The notes under the pieces were generated by a model. That model was not told where the DNA came from, did no database searches, and saw only the letters and a list, made by a program, of their open reading frames with translations. Positions 1 to 7,994 of a DNA stretch of 64,000 nt are shown here, one piece after another. The stretch is from positions 1 to 64,000 of the forward strand of contig JAHPZE010000021.1 of assembly GCA_019058365.1 (NCBI GenBank). The letters are read 5' to 3'. The stretch comes from Promethearchaeota archaeon. GTDB lineage: Archaea > Asgardarchaeota > Lokiarchaeia > Sigyniarchaeales > SOKP01. A program made the translations under genes and the position numbers. Numbering within the stretch: position 1 is the stretch's first letter; the number at the start of each line of letters is the position of its first letter.

Positions 1-546
1 AACCAAGATACCGAAATATTTAAAACCCATCACTGGGTTTTGTAACTACCCAAAATAAATGAATATAGATTTTCTTGGATCTGTAAATGGGGAGTCAGAT
101 TAAAAGATGCCTTAATAGTTAGTAAAGGATAATGTGAACAAATAACTTATGCTTTAAATTAGAATTTTTCAGATCTCTAACTGGGAGTATTATAAGAAAA
201 AAGAGAAAAAATCGGAAAACATGATAATCAAAATCAAAAAGAGGAGACAGTATTTATCTAATAACAGGGTTAAGGGTTGAGGTATTTAGCCGATTCAACG
301 GCATTAGGTATAAGAATATATTTTAGTATCATGATTATCCGATCTTTTTTTGTTTTACATCATTTAATATTCATCAAAAACTAGTATTTAAGGATTTCCT
401 TTTTTTCTCATGACAAAATTGACTTTAATGTTAAGGCTCAATATTAGCTAATCTTAAAGAATTATAATTATTTTTGCAATTTTAATAACGATTTGATAAG
501 ATCTTTAAAAATAATTCTATTCTTACGACTTTTTTATATTTTATGA
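1..546. other. Intergenic stretch at window start, no gene seen
   Basis: No open frame with coding character is visible on either strand. The only structure is a perfect 8-bp inverted repeat listed separately. The rest is AT-rich DNA with scattered stops. A neighbouring gene may end just outside the window. Confidence 0.6.
22..41. repeat. Perfect 8-bp inverted repeat (hairpin)
   Basis: AAAACCCA is followed by a 4-base loop and TGGGTTTT, giving a perfect 8-bp stem. It could be a transcription-termination hairpin for a gene outside the window, but there is no long T-run after it, so its role is uncertain. Confidence 0.35.
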
Positions 547-1374
547 TTATTGGTAATGTAATTTTTTCTGAATTTTATTAATAATTCTGTGATTTAATTC
601 AATTTTTTTTTCTTTTGTTAATTCTAAAAGTGTTTGCAAAATCAAGGACAATCCATATTTTTGTTTAAAACGTGTAATGATTGAGTTGAGTATTTTCTTG
701 TGATTTGTTTCCTTTTTTAAATTTCTCTTGTAAAAACTAATAATTTGACTTTTGATTACTCGTTTTATGCTTTTGTCGTAGAATCTAGCTAGTTTAAACT
801 CATTAAATTCTACGCATAGTAAATTCCAACTTGGAATTTTGGTATAATTAACATTTTTGATATAATAACCCTCATATTTTGTTCGGAAAATTTTTCGGTT
901 TTTTTTATTTGAAGAATCAGAGAAATGTAAAGCAAAAGGAACAGAGATTGTAGTTTTATCTTCATAAAAGTTAAAATTAACATAATATACTCTTCCACCA
1001 TACATCCTATGTAAAAAATTTTCAACTGGTCCAATCTTTATATTTTTTTTATCTTGAGGAAATTTTGGTGAAGCAATGCAAGAACCATTTCCATAGAGGA
1101 TCCATAAAACATATATTTCATTCTTGTTATAATGTTCAGTCCGAGCAATTATTTCTTTTACTGAAATTTTTGAATTCTGGACTTCTATAACAATTTGCTC
1201 CCCTGAATTTAACCTAAAATAAACATCTGCTCTTCTCTTATTAATATATTTTTCAAGTGATTTCTCTCTAACATTTTTGTTATTTTCGGAAATAAATTTG
1301 AAAAATAATTTTTTAATTGCTTTATGATAAAAAGATTCCGATTTAGTGTTATGAGTGGACAAAAGATTAGACAT
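547..1374 (-). CDS. CoiA-like nuclease-domain protein
   Basis: This 275-aa protein probably belongs to the CoiA-like family with a PD-(D/E)XK-type nuclease fold. The N-terminal third contains RRADVYF (Asp50), then IEVQNS (Glu64, Gln66), then ARTEHY and YVLWIL. That is the usual order of conserved blocks in CoiA-like proteins, with Asp50 and Glu64-x-Gln66 as the likely metal-binding residues. The last 120 residues are Lys-rich, mostly helical and not recognisable. CoiA in Firmicutes helps process DNA in transformation. In archaea the role is unknown, and repair or defence is as likely. It stands alone with no operon partner. The family call is from motif pattern only. Confidence 0.6.
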   Translation of the reverse strand: MSNLLSTHNTKSESFYHKAIKKLFFKFISENNKNVREKSLEKYINKRRADVYFRLNSGEQIVIEVQNSKISVKEIIARTEHYNKNEIYVLWILYGNGSCIASPKFPQDKKNIKIGPVENFLHRMYGGRVYYVNFNFYEDKTTISVPFALHFSDSSNKKNRKIFRTKYEGYYIKNVNYTKIPSWNLLCVEFNEFKLARFYDKSIKRVIKSQIISFYKRNLKKETNHKKILNSIITRFKQKYGLSLILQTLLELTKEKKIELNHRIINKIQKKLHYQ

Positions 1375-1516
1375 TTCATTTACCCATGTGATATTTTATC
1401 TTTATCTTGGTTAAGAAAAAAATATCTCTAAAAATAAATGGAAACGGGTAAAAGGATTAATAAATTTCATTAAAGGTATTAATTGTAATGCTAAGATAAA
1501 ATTATATTTGATAATT

Positions 1517-2710
1517 TCATGCTTTCCCTAAATTTGGTAGAAATTTCTCATTAGAGATTTCTATTAGACTTTTTGTATAATCTATAATTTGTTTCGCAAC
1601 TTCTGGATGTGAAAGCATTTGAACTTCTACTTTTTCTCCTCTATCCCACAATAAATAAGGAGTTTCTTCAAAGGGGACACTTTTTTTAACTTCTTGTATC
1701 CAACTATCTGGTAATTCATTTTTTAACTCTACATCAAGCATTCTTGCTAAAAAAATAGTCCATGCTCTTGGAACTACTGTCATTAGATAACCACCACCTC
1801 CTACCGCTAACCATTTGTTTTGGCAATACTCACGAGCAGAGGTTTTAAGTGTTTGAGCAATGTCTCTATAAACTGCTAAAGAAAAGCCCATTTGAGTTAA
1901 AGGGTCATCATAATATGTATCAACACCGAGTTGTGTTATTAAAATATCAGGGGCATATGTTTCTAATAATTTTGGTGCGGTTTTTCTGAATAAATTTTTA
2001 AATGGTTTGTTAAATGTTCCAGGAAGCAACGGAAAGTTAATAGAGAAACCTTTTCCTTTTCCCTCTCCAATCTCATTAATACTTCCTGTTCCTGGAAAGA
2101 GAAATCTTCCATCTTGGTGATAAGATATTGTTAAAACATTGGGATCATCATAAAATAACCATTGAACACCATCTCCATGGTGACAATCAATATCCAAATA
2201 AGCAATTCTAATATCTTCTTTTAATTTTTTTAAATGTTTAATTGCAACTCCAATATCATTGAAAATACAAAATCCTGAAGCTTTATCCTTCATAGCATGG
2301 TGTAACCCACCTGCTGGATTAAAAGAAATTTTAAATTCTTCATTGCTCCAAACCGTTTCTGCTGCTATAATAGTCGCTCCACACACTAAAGCAGATGCTT
2401 CATACATTCCTTTAAATATTGGATTATCTCCCGGACCCAATCCATATCGATAGGAAACCACACTTTTATCTTCGGGATTTTCACTTAATTTTTTAACAAC
2501 TTCTACATATTGTGGCGAATGCACTCTTTCAATTTCTTGTTGTGTGGCGAGTCGTGGGCTCATAATTGTAAGCCTTTCATGATTTAAGAGGTTCAATTTT
2601 TCCATCAGACTATAGGTTAATTTAAGTCTTAAGGGCCTTAAAGGGTGATCTTTGCCAAAATTGTATTTCTGATACTCCTCAGTATAAATTAAACCAACTT
2701 TATCAACCAT
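1517..2710 (-). CDS. Histone deacetylase-superfamily (AcuC/class I HDAC-like) deacetylase
   Basis: This 397-aa zinc-dependent deacylase has the arginase/deacetylase fold, and all active-site residues are visible. His137-His138 is the charge-relay pair in GGLHHAM. Asp175 and His177 in DIDCHHGDG, with Asp264 in LGVDTYYDDP, are the zinc ligands. Tyr308 in GGGGYLM stabilises the transition state. Length matches bacterial and archaeal AcuC proteins (about 380-400 aa). Substrates could be acetyl-lysine on proteins (for example acetyl-CoA synthetase or histones), polyamines or other small acetylated compounds; the sequence does not decide. It is transcribed away from the 184-aa gene at 2907, so the 196-bp gap should hold both promoters. 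Confidence 0.9.
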   Translation of the reverse strand: MVDKVGLIYTEEYQKYNFGKDHPLRPLRLKLTYSLMEKLNLLNHERLTIMSPRLATQQEIERVHSPQYVEVVKKLSENPEDKSVVSYRYGLGPGDNPIFKGMYEASALVCGATIIAAETVWSNEEFKISFNPAGGLHHAMKDKASGFCIFNDIGVAIKHLKKLKEDIRIAYLDIDCHHGDGVQWLFYDDPNVLTISYHQDGRFLFPGTGSINEIGEGKGKGFSINFPLLPGTFNKPFKNLFRKTAPKLLETYAPDILITQLGVDTYYDDPLTQMGFSLAVYRDIAQTLKTSAREYCQNKWLAVGGGGYLMTVVPRAWTIFLARMLDVELKNELPDSWIQEVKKSVPFEETPYLLWDRGEKVEVQMLSHPEVAKQIIDYTKSLIEISNEKFLPNLGKA

Positions 2711-2906
2711 AATTGTTATATAAATTAAAATTCCTTTTAATTTTATTATTGTATATTACAAATCTCTTTTATTATTCTAGGTAATAGTTGATAAGTTGTA
2801 AAAAAAAGTAGTAATAAATATGAGAACTTGTATTATCAAAATATCATAGAAAAAAATAAATGTATTCGTAGATAGTTCATATAAAATTAGTTATCATCTT
2901 AAGAGA

Positions 2907-3461
2907 ATGAGCCAAAACTTCCGAAAATTCATCACTCGAGTCGGTCAACAATCAGAGTTTAAACCTCTCAAGAACCAATTACTTAACAATTTAAAGAAAG
3001 AGAGCGAAAATAAATATAAAAATTACCCTCGGCTTTTAGAATTAATGCAAAATTATTGGCCTCAATACAAAGAACGTTCTCGCATTTCTAATCTCTTAGT
3101 AGATCATCATGAGGAAATCTTTAGTTTTTATTTGAATACATTTTTTCATTTTCGGAAGAAGGGTTTATCATTCTCAGAACCAGAAGCTCCAACTCCAGTT
3201 GATTTCAAATTAGTATTTAAGTATCACTATAACGATAAAGAAATCGAAATTATTAAAGACGTAATAAGTCAATTAAATCTTCAAGTTAAAACAGAGTCAA
3301 TTTTAAAGAGAATCTTTATCTTTGCAATAAGTTCTTTTGGTTTTATGGTTGAGCAAATATTTGGGAGACCTTTTGCATTTCAATTTTTTGATATATCCGC
3401 AAATCCTCTTCCTAATGATGAATGGGAAGTAGTAGCGATAATTTCTGGAAGAGAACAATAA
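2907..3461 (+). CDS. Conserved-looking hypothetical protein, 184 aa
   Basis: I do not recognise this protein. It is a soluble, charged, mostly helical 184-aa polypeptide with a start at ATG 2907 and no signal peptide, membrane span or cysteine cluster. The N-terminal half is basic and Arg/Lys/Asn-rich. The middle (about residues 60-75) has a Leu/Val/His/Glu helix, and the C-terminal third is hydrophobic and aromatic, with a Phe-rich block around residues 140-165. It is convergent with the PDCD5 gene, whose stop lies only 28 bases downstream on the other strand. The codon use matches the neighbours, so it is probably a real gene. Function cannot be assigned. Confidence 0.55.
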   Translation: MSQNFRKFITRVGQQSEFKPLKNQLLNNLKKESENKYKNYPRLLELMQNYWPQYKERSRISNLLVDHHEEIFSFYLNTFFHFRKKGLSFSEPEAPTPVDFKLVFKYHYNDKEIEIIKDVISQLNLQVKTESILKRIFIFAISSFGFMVEQIFGRPFAFQFFDISANPLPNDEWEVVAIISGREQ

Positions 3462-3489
3462 AAAATACAATACAATATTAAAATGCAAT

Positions 3490-3918
3490 TTAATCTTTAC
3501 TAAGAAATGAGCTTAAATCCATCAGATCATCCCCTCGTTTCACCTGTATCTTAGATTTTATCCCTTTAACTTTCCGTTCTAAATATATAATTGCATCTAA
3601 AGGGATTTTTCTTGGAACTCCTCCTTGCTTTTGAATTATTGCAAGTAAATAATCAATACTTTGTACCACATCTGGGCTAATTAATTCATTATAAATGGCT
3701 TGATAGACATTTGGCTCATTGTTCTTAATATTATTTAAATAATTATAAGCGTCTGGAGCTAGAACAACTCTTAAGACATAATCTATTTTTTCAGAAACAG
3801 AAACAATTCTTTCTTGAGCTGCTTCTTTTATCTTTTTAGCGTCCATTATTGCCTTCATTTTTCTCATACGAATTTTCTCAAGCTCATGCTGATCAAAATT
3901 AGGGTCTTTTTGATTCAT
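3490..3918 (-). CDS. PDCD5 / TFAR19-family DNA-binding protein
   Basis: This 142-aa protein matches the PDCD5 family, small proteins of archaea and eukaryotes made of a three-helix bundle with a long basic N-terminal helix. The signature is HELEKIRMRKMKAIMDAKK near residues 11-29. It is followed by the helical core, with LAPDAYNYLNNIK and KIPLDAIIYLERK, and a basic tail (KSKIQVKRGDD). Archaeal members bind DNA; human PDCD5 works in apoptosis and TIP60 acetyltransferase regulation. The chain is somewhat longer than the usual 110-125 aa because of a C-terminal extension. The start ATG is at 3918. It lies just upstream of tRNA-Tyr on the same strand. Confidence 0.75.
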   Translation of the reverse strand: MNQKDPNFDQHELEKIRMRKMKAIMDAKKIKEAAQERIVSVSEKIDYVLRVVLAPDAYNYLNNIKNNEPNVYQAIYNELISPDVVQSIDYLLAIIQKQGGVPRKIPLDAIIYLERKVKGIKSKIQVKRGDDLMDLSSFLSKD

Positions 3919-3986
3919 ATAATTATTTTCTCATCATTTATGTATTTTTCATTCGAATATTAAATATTATGGTCCCTCCCCCCGGA

Positions 3987-4015
3987 ATCTAGTGGGATTC
4001 GATCCAAATCCATAT
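3987..4015 (-). other. tRNA-Tyr intron 2, T-loop position (about 59/60)
   Basis: About 29 bases separate CTCGAA from TCCGGG inside the T loop. Removing them gives a 7-base T loop CTCGAAT on a perfect CCCGG/CCGGG stem. The insert itself folds as GGATT, a 7-base loop, then AATCC. Because of runs of A, the splice points may be off by one to three bases. Confidence 0.6.
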
Positions 4016-4037
4016 TTCGAGCCGGGGACCGCTCGGT

Positions 4038-4086
4038 TTCGGCTGACGTAACTTCATTAGCTACAAGCTTTAGTACGCGATATTAT
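4038..4086 (-). other. tRNA-Tyr intron 1, canonical 37/38 position
   Basis: This 49-base insert lies after G37 of the anticodon loop, the usual archaeal position. Its 3' end (CAGCC) can pair with the exon around GGCTG, as in a bulge-helix-type pre-tRNA. The boundaries are set by restoring a 7-base anticodon loop (CTGTAGA) and a perfect 5-bp stem. It would be cut by the archaeal tRNA splicing endonuclease. Confidence 0.75.
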
Positions 4087-4403
4087 CTACAGCCGAGCAC
4101 TCTAACCACTGAGTTAGGGAGGGGTTATTTTTTAAATTAAGTAATGTAATTATAGAATTTATATATTTTTTACGTTTTTTTGAATTAGGATTAGAGTTAA
4201 CAAATTTATACAAGATATAATAGTGATTTTTTATTTAACAAAACTTAAAAATTACTTATATTATAAGAATATTAACCCAAAAATTCTACAACTAAAAATC
4301 GTAAAATACTTTTGTTGTGAAAAATTTTTAATATATTAATCTATAATTTTATAACATTAAACTAATATAACAATTACAATTTAAATGCAAAATTAAAAGA
4401 TGG

Positions 4404-4922
4404 GTGATAATCATCAGAGAAGAAACAGACTATACTGAGGCAATCGAGTCATATAAAAACGAACCCCTCATAATTTTAGAACCATGGGGTAGAAGTATTG
4501 ATCATTTAAGACTTACCATCATTGGGAAAAAAGGAACTCCTTATGCTGATGGTAAGTTTGTATTTGAAATCAAGTTTCCTGAAAACTACCCATTTGCTCC
4601 TCCCTACGCATATGCTGTCACTTTAATGTGGCATCCTAATATTGATTCTTCAATTCCTCCTGGAAAATTAAATATATGTTTAGATTTAATTAATCCAGAT
4701 CTTGTAGGCAAAGTTGACGCTAGTACTGGTGCATCAGGTTGGACTCCAAGTAAGACACTTACAAATATTATAGAAGCATTAAAAGGGATGATGCATGTTG
4801 AACCTCCCTTCTTTAATCCTGGAGATCCATTAAATCATGAAGCAGGTGAACAGTATTTTAGAGCACAGAAAAAGTTTGAGGCTAAAGCAAAATCATGGAC
4901 AGAAAAGTATGCAAAAGACTAG
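4404..4922 (+). CDS. Ubiquitin-conjugating enzyme E2 (UBC fold)
   Basis: This 172-aa protein is a ubiquitin-conjugating enzyme that would accept an activated ubiquitin-like modifier from E1 as a thioester. The UBC core is plain: EIKFPENYPFAPPYA (about 55-69), the HPN motif in WHPNID (77-79), the catalytic Cys92 in LNICLDLI, GWTPSKTL, and PPFFNPGDPLNHEAG toward the C-terminus. Between Cys92 and GWTP there is a short extra loop (about 15 residues, Asp/Gly/Ser-rich). The start is GTG 4404, as no in-frame ATG lies nearby upstream. E1 lies 1.4 kb downstream on the other strand, supporting one shared pathway. No modifier gene is adjacent. Confidence 0.93.
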   Translation: MIIIREETDYTEAIESYKNEPLIILEPWGRSIDHLRLTIIGKKGTPYADGKFVFEIKFPENYPFAPPYAYAVTLMWHPNIDSSIPPGKLNICLDLINPDLVGKVDASTGASGWTPSKTLTNIIEALKGMMHVEPPFFNPGDPLNHEAGEQYFRAQKKFEAKAKSWTEKYAKD

Positions 4923-5042
4923 GAGATTAACCAAATCGTCAATCCCGAGCCTTCCTTTAATTAATTTTTATCTTTCATTTTTGATTTTTATGTTTTAGGG
5001 ATTTTAACCCAAAAAATTTATCAAATTCTCTAACAGATTATT

Positions 5043-5660
5043 ATGAATATTTCATTTGCAAACAAAAAAATCATAATTTTCGACTTAGATGGCACAGTAG
5101 TAAGATTATCAGCGGATTGGGATACTTTAAGAGATATTTTAATTGAAAGGTATAAGGAACATTATAATGAAGATTGTAATATTGAAAGAATTTCTACTTG
5201 TCTTAATGAAGTTGTTCAAAAGCAAGATGAAGCAATTTTGAGCAACTTTTTTGATTTGATTCGAGAATTTGAGCTTAAAAACATAAAAGATACTCAACTT
5301 ATTGAAGAAACTATTTTTTTTATTAATAATAAAGAATTATTTGGTGTTAAAAAAGAAGCGAAGTTTGCCATTCTCTCTCTTAATACAAGAAATACTATTA
5401 AATGGGCTTTAGAACTCGCAAATATAGTTAATAAGATAGAATATATTGTCGGTAGAGAAGATGTAAGGAAATGGAAACCCTCTCCTAAAGGTCTATTAAA
5501 GATTCAAAAATACTTTAAAATAAAGAAGGAAGAAATGATATATTTTGGGGATTTAGAACATGATATATTAACTGGGAAAAATGCTGGTATTGAATCCTAC
5601 TATATAGACGATTTAATAGAACTTGTAAATAAAACAAAAAGCAAAATAAAACAAAAATAA
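5043..5660 (+). CDS. HAD-superfamily phosphatase (phosphoglycolate phosphatase-like)
   Basis: This 205-aa haloacid-dehalogenase-type hydrolase has all four motifs. Motif I is FDLDGT with nucleophile Asp14 and acid/base Asp16. Motif II is LSLNTRN (Ser112). Motif III is Lys145 in RKWKPSP. Motif IV is YFGDLEHDI (Asp170, Asp174). The helical cap between motifs I and II places it near phosphoglycolate phosphatase/PGMB-type enzymes. The substrate is unknown. It follows E2 on the same strand after 120 bases and may be cotranscribed, but a link with ubiquitin is not evident. The C-terminus ends in a Lys-rich tail. Confidence 0.85.
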   Translation: MNISFANKKIIIFDLDGTVVRLSADWDTLRDILIERYKEHYNEDCNIERISTCLNEVVQKQDEAILSNFFDLIREFELKNIKDTQLIEETIFFINNKELFGVKKEAKFAILSLNTRNTIKWALELANIVNKIEYIVGREDVRKWKPSPKGLLKIQKYFKIKKEEMIYFGDLEHDILTGKNAGIESYYIDDLIELVNKTKSKIKQK

Positions 5661-5680
5661 AATAAATACTTCGAATAATC

Positions 5681-6235
5681 CTATACTTTTATAAAATTAA
5701 AGAGCTCCTCTTTTCTCTCAGAAAATTTAAATAAGTTGGTGCTGGTAATTTTGCTTATAATTACGTCATCTTTGAAATGATGGTCATCTACAGAAAGTGA
5801 CCCATTTTTTTTTAAAACACGGTGTAATTCTTCCAAGACACTCTTTGGATCTGAAAGATTATGGTAAATATCTAATAATAAAACAACGTCAATAGAATTT
5901 TCATCTAAATTTGTATTACAGTTAGTTAAAATTGTCTCAATATTATTTATTCCCTTTTTTCTTGCTCTGTTTTTAACTTCATTGATCGCTAAAGTATTAA
6001 TATCAGCAGCATATACTTTTCCTAAGTCGCCGACAACCTGTGCTGCCGCAATTGAGTAACTACCTGGACCACAGCCATAATCTAGTACAATACTTCCCTC
6101 TTTAATTTTAGTTTTTCTAATTTTATCAAGAGGAGGATACTCTTTGTCACGTTTTTCAAAATGTTTTACCATAAACTTAAAATGTGATTTACTCATTGGG
6201 CTATCTTTCTTTAACTTTTCTGGAATCAACAACAC
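5681..6235 (-). CDS. Class I SAM-dependent methyltransferase
   Basis: This 184-aa Rossmann-fold methyltransferase has motif I as VLDYGCGPGSYS (about residues 50-61), motif II acidic end YAADIN, and a motif IV-like DVVLLLDIYHNL (about 116-127), followed by LHRVLKKNGSLSVDDHH. This is the Methyltransf_11/25 pattern. The substrate cannot be read from sequence. It is short for its class, with no extra substrate domain. The start is GTG at 6235. It is transcribed in the same direction as E1 and lies just after it (about 40 bases), so it is probably in one transcript with E1. Confidence 0.8.
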   Translation of the reverse strand: MLLIPEKLKKDSPMSKSHFKFMVKHFEKRDKEYPPLDKIRKTKIKEGSIVLDYGCGPGSYSIAAAQVVGDLGKVYAADINTLAINEVKNRARKKGINNIETILTNCNTNLDENSIDVVLLLDIYHNLSDPKSVLEELHRVLKKNGSLSVDDHHFKDDVIISKITSTNLFKFSERKEELFNFIKV

Positions 6236-6275
6236 CTTTTCTTCAGATATAAATTTATAATTAAAAAATTGAATT

Positions 6276-7859
6276 TCACATAAAAGAGATTATAACATTA
6301 TATTTTTTAATTTCTGACTCTGCTAAAGCTTTTCCTAGTGGAGTTAAAGATATAATATCATTGCTCTTTATTTTCAATGAAGTTAATTTAATATCGGGGT
6401 CTCTCAGTGAAGGCATATACGGATTCCAATAAATCTCTTTAGTCATTGGATTGGTTATCATCCATAAATCTGGATCTAACCCAAATCCTGTTACTTTCAT
6501 GGCTTTAAAGATATAACCCACATCCGCATCAAATGGAACAACAATTTGTACATTCTCTTCTCCTTCTATTTTCCCACAAGCTAGACAATCTTCTCTTTTA
6601 ATGATGTTTAGATGATCGAATTGGCCATATATTCCGTTATAATTTAAATATGGAGGATCCATAGGAGGGCCTATATTTCTCCCTTTAACTCTAAATAGCA
6701 ATTTTAATGCTTCTTGAGATTGTATACTAGCAATAACAGAGCTTACAGTTTGTATAGCTGCAATTTTATTACCTAGTATATTTTCCATTTCTTCGAATTT
6801 GTAATCAGGTCCAAATGTGTCTTCAATATTTTTTTTCCATTCTTTAATTTCTTCTTCTGTTAGAGTTTCTCTCTTTTCAGAAGAAAGATTTTCATTAAAT
6901 ACTCTTTCTCGCAGTTTCCTTAATTCTTCTTGAGCTAATTCTCTTAGCTTTATCACTTCATCGTTTAAATTCAAATCGGGTTTATGTCCATATTTTTTTT
7001 CAAACTCTACTTCCGCCTTTATTACACAGTGATTCCTATTGCGTGGTAAACCTTTTAATGTACATGCAGCAACGAGTTTATCATCGGCAGGAGGTATTGG
7101 CACTAAGCATCTATAACAGGGAGTTTGATCTAATAATTTTGGAGCATATTTCCAATCAAACACCATTTCTATTTCTTTTCGAATTTTATTGATAATAGGC
7201 GTTATTTTATCAGCTTTTATTGTCTCAATTTCTTCTTCTAATTCTTCAATTCTTTTTTGAGCCTGAAAATATTCGGGATATTCAATTTCAGATATTTCCC
7301 AAAGCTTTGCTTCAACTAAATTGTCAATTTCTCTGTCTCTATTCTTATATTGTACACCTGAACCTTCAGGAATTATAATTTGACAATGTGATTCAAATCC
7401 CACCGTTCCAGCTTCGACCATTGGTTTTTTTAATCTTAAACATATCTTATTTAAATCCAATCTCGCGTTAAAATTATCTAAAGCTGCGATTATAACATCA
7501 GATTCTTCATAAACGGACATTGGTAATTTCTGGAGTTTTTCGAAGTAAAAATCAACTTTAAGGTAAGGATTCATTTCCTTCAATCTTTCGGCAGCAACTT
7601 CAGCTTTAGGACGACCTTCATCCCCAGGCTTAAAGAGCATTTGTCGTGATAAATTAGAAGTTTCAATTGTATCTAGATCAACAAGGATCAACTTACCAAT
7701 TCCCATTAGAGCAAAATCTTTAGCTATTTCGCAACCAAGGGCGCCTATACCAATAATCATGATTGTTCCATTATCTATTGTCTCTTGATCCCAGCCTTCA
7801 ATTAATTGTTGTCTAGCATACATACGGGACTTAACAATATCATCTGTTTTTTCAGTCAT
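6276..7859 (-). CDS. Ubiquitin-activating enzyme E1-like (UBA2/UBA3-type)
   Basis: This E1-like enzyme adenylates the C-terminus of a ubiquitin-like modifier and transfers it to a catalytic cysteine. I start at ATG 7859; an in-frame TTG lies two codons upstream at 7865. Numbered from the TTG: nucleotide loop GIGALGCE (39-46), VDLDTIETSNLSRQ (62-75) with the conserved Arg, ALDNFNARLD (128-137), zinc pair Cys250/Cys253 in CYRC, and catalytic Cys268 in CTLKGLPRNRNHC. That last block resembles eukaryotic UBA3/UBA2, not MoeB/ThiF. A second zinc pair is CLACG, followed by a C-terminal ubiquitin-fold-like region. A charged helical stretch (about 180-240) comes before the zinc pair. It converges with E2 and HAD. 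Confidence 0.93.
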   Translation of the reverse strand: MTEKTDDIVKSRMYARQQLIEGWDQETIDNGTIMIIGIGALGCEIAKDFALMGIGKLILVDLDTIETSNLSRQMLFKPGDEGRPKAEVAAERLKEMNPYLKVDFYFEKLQKLPMSVYEESDVIIAALDNFNARLDLNKICLRLKKPMVEAGTVGFESHCQIIIPEGSGVQYKNRDREIDNLVEAKLWEISEIEYPEYFQAQKRIEELEEEIETIKADKITPIINKIRKEIEMVFDWKYAPKLLDQTPCYRCLVPIPPADDKLVAACTLKGLPRNRNHCVIKAEVEFEKKYGHKPDLNLNDEVIKLRELAQEELRKLRERVFNENLSSEKRETLTEEEIKEWKKNIEDTFGPDYKFEEMENILGNKIAAIQTVSSVIASIQSQEALKLLFRVKGRNIGPPMDPPYLNYNGIYGQFDHLNIIKREDCLACGKIEGEENVQIVVPFDADVGYIFKAMKVTGFGLDPDLWMITNPMTKEIYWNPYMPSLRDPDIKLTSLKIKSNDIISLTPLGKALAESEIKKYNVIISFM

Positions 7860-7994
7860 TTTCAAAAACGCTATTTTTTATTATTATAATATTTATATTT
7901 CAAGATCTAAATTTAAATTCTTTTAGTCGTTTATTACAAATAATAAGAAAATAATTTAGATAAATAGTTAATATTGTTTTTTAGAGGATAATTT

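Larger units (their letters stand above)
3970..4123 (-). tRNA. tRNA-Tyr (GTA) with two introns and encoded CCA
   Basis: Read on the minus strand, the acceptor stem is CCCTCCC (4117-4123) paired with GGGAGGG (3974-3980), then discriminator A (3973) and CCA (3970-3972). The D arm is ACTC/GAGT with GG in its loop. The anticodon stem is CTCGG/CCGAG with loop CTGTAGA, giving anticodon GTA at 4088-4090. The T stem is CCCGG/CCGGG. C1:G72 and A73 are the archaeal/eukaryotic tyrosine identity elements. Removing a 49-base insert after position 37 and a 29-base insert in the T loop leaves a normal 73-base tRNA (plus CCA) with a 5-base variable loop. Confidence 0.85.

Noticed and set aside
264..325. Short frame reading GLRVEVFSRFNGIRY, reminiscent of a transposase C-terminus
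   Set aside because: Too short and followed by stops; no inverted repeats or flanking duplication seen, so not reported as a mobile element.
2907..3461. Possibility that the 184-aa protein is the missing ubiquitin-like modifier
   Set aside because: It is too long, has no diglycine near its C-terminus (ends GREQ) and no β-grasp-like pattern.
3987..4030. Alternative T arm using the GGATCGAATCC stretch of tRNA-Tyr
   Set aside because: That choice leaves extra bases before the acceptor strand and a poor stem; CCCGG/CCGGG is perfect and directly abuts the acceptor.
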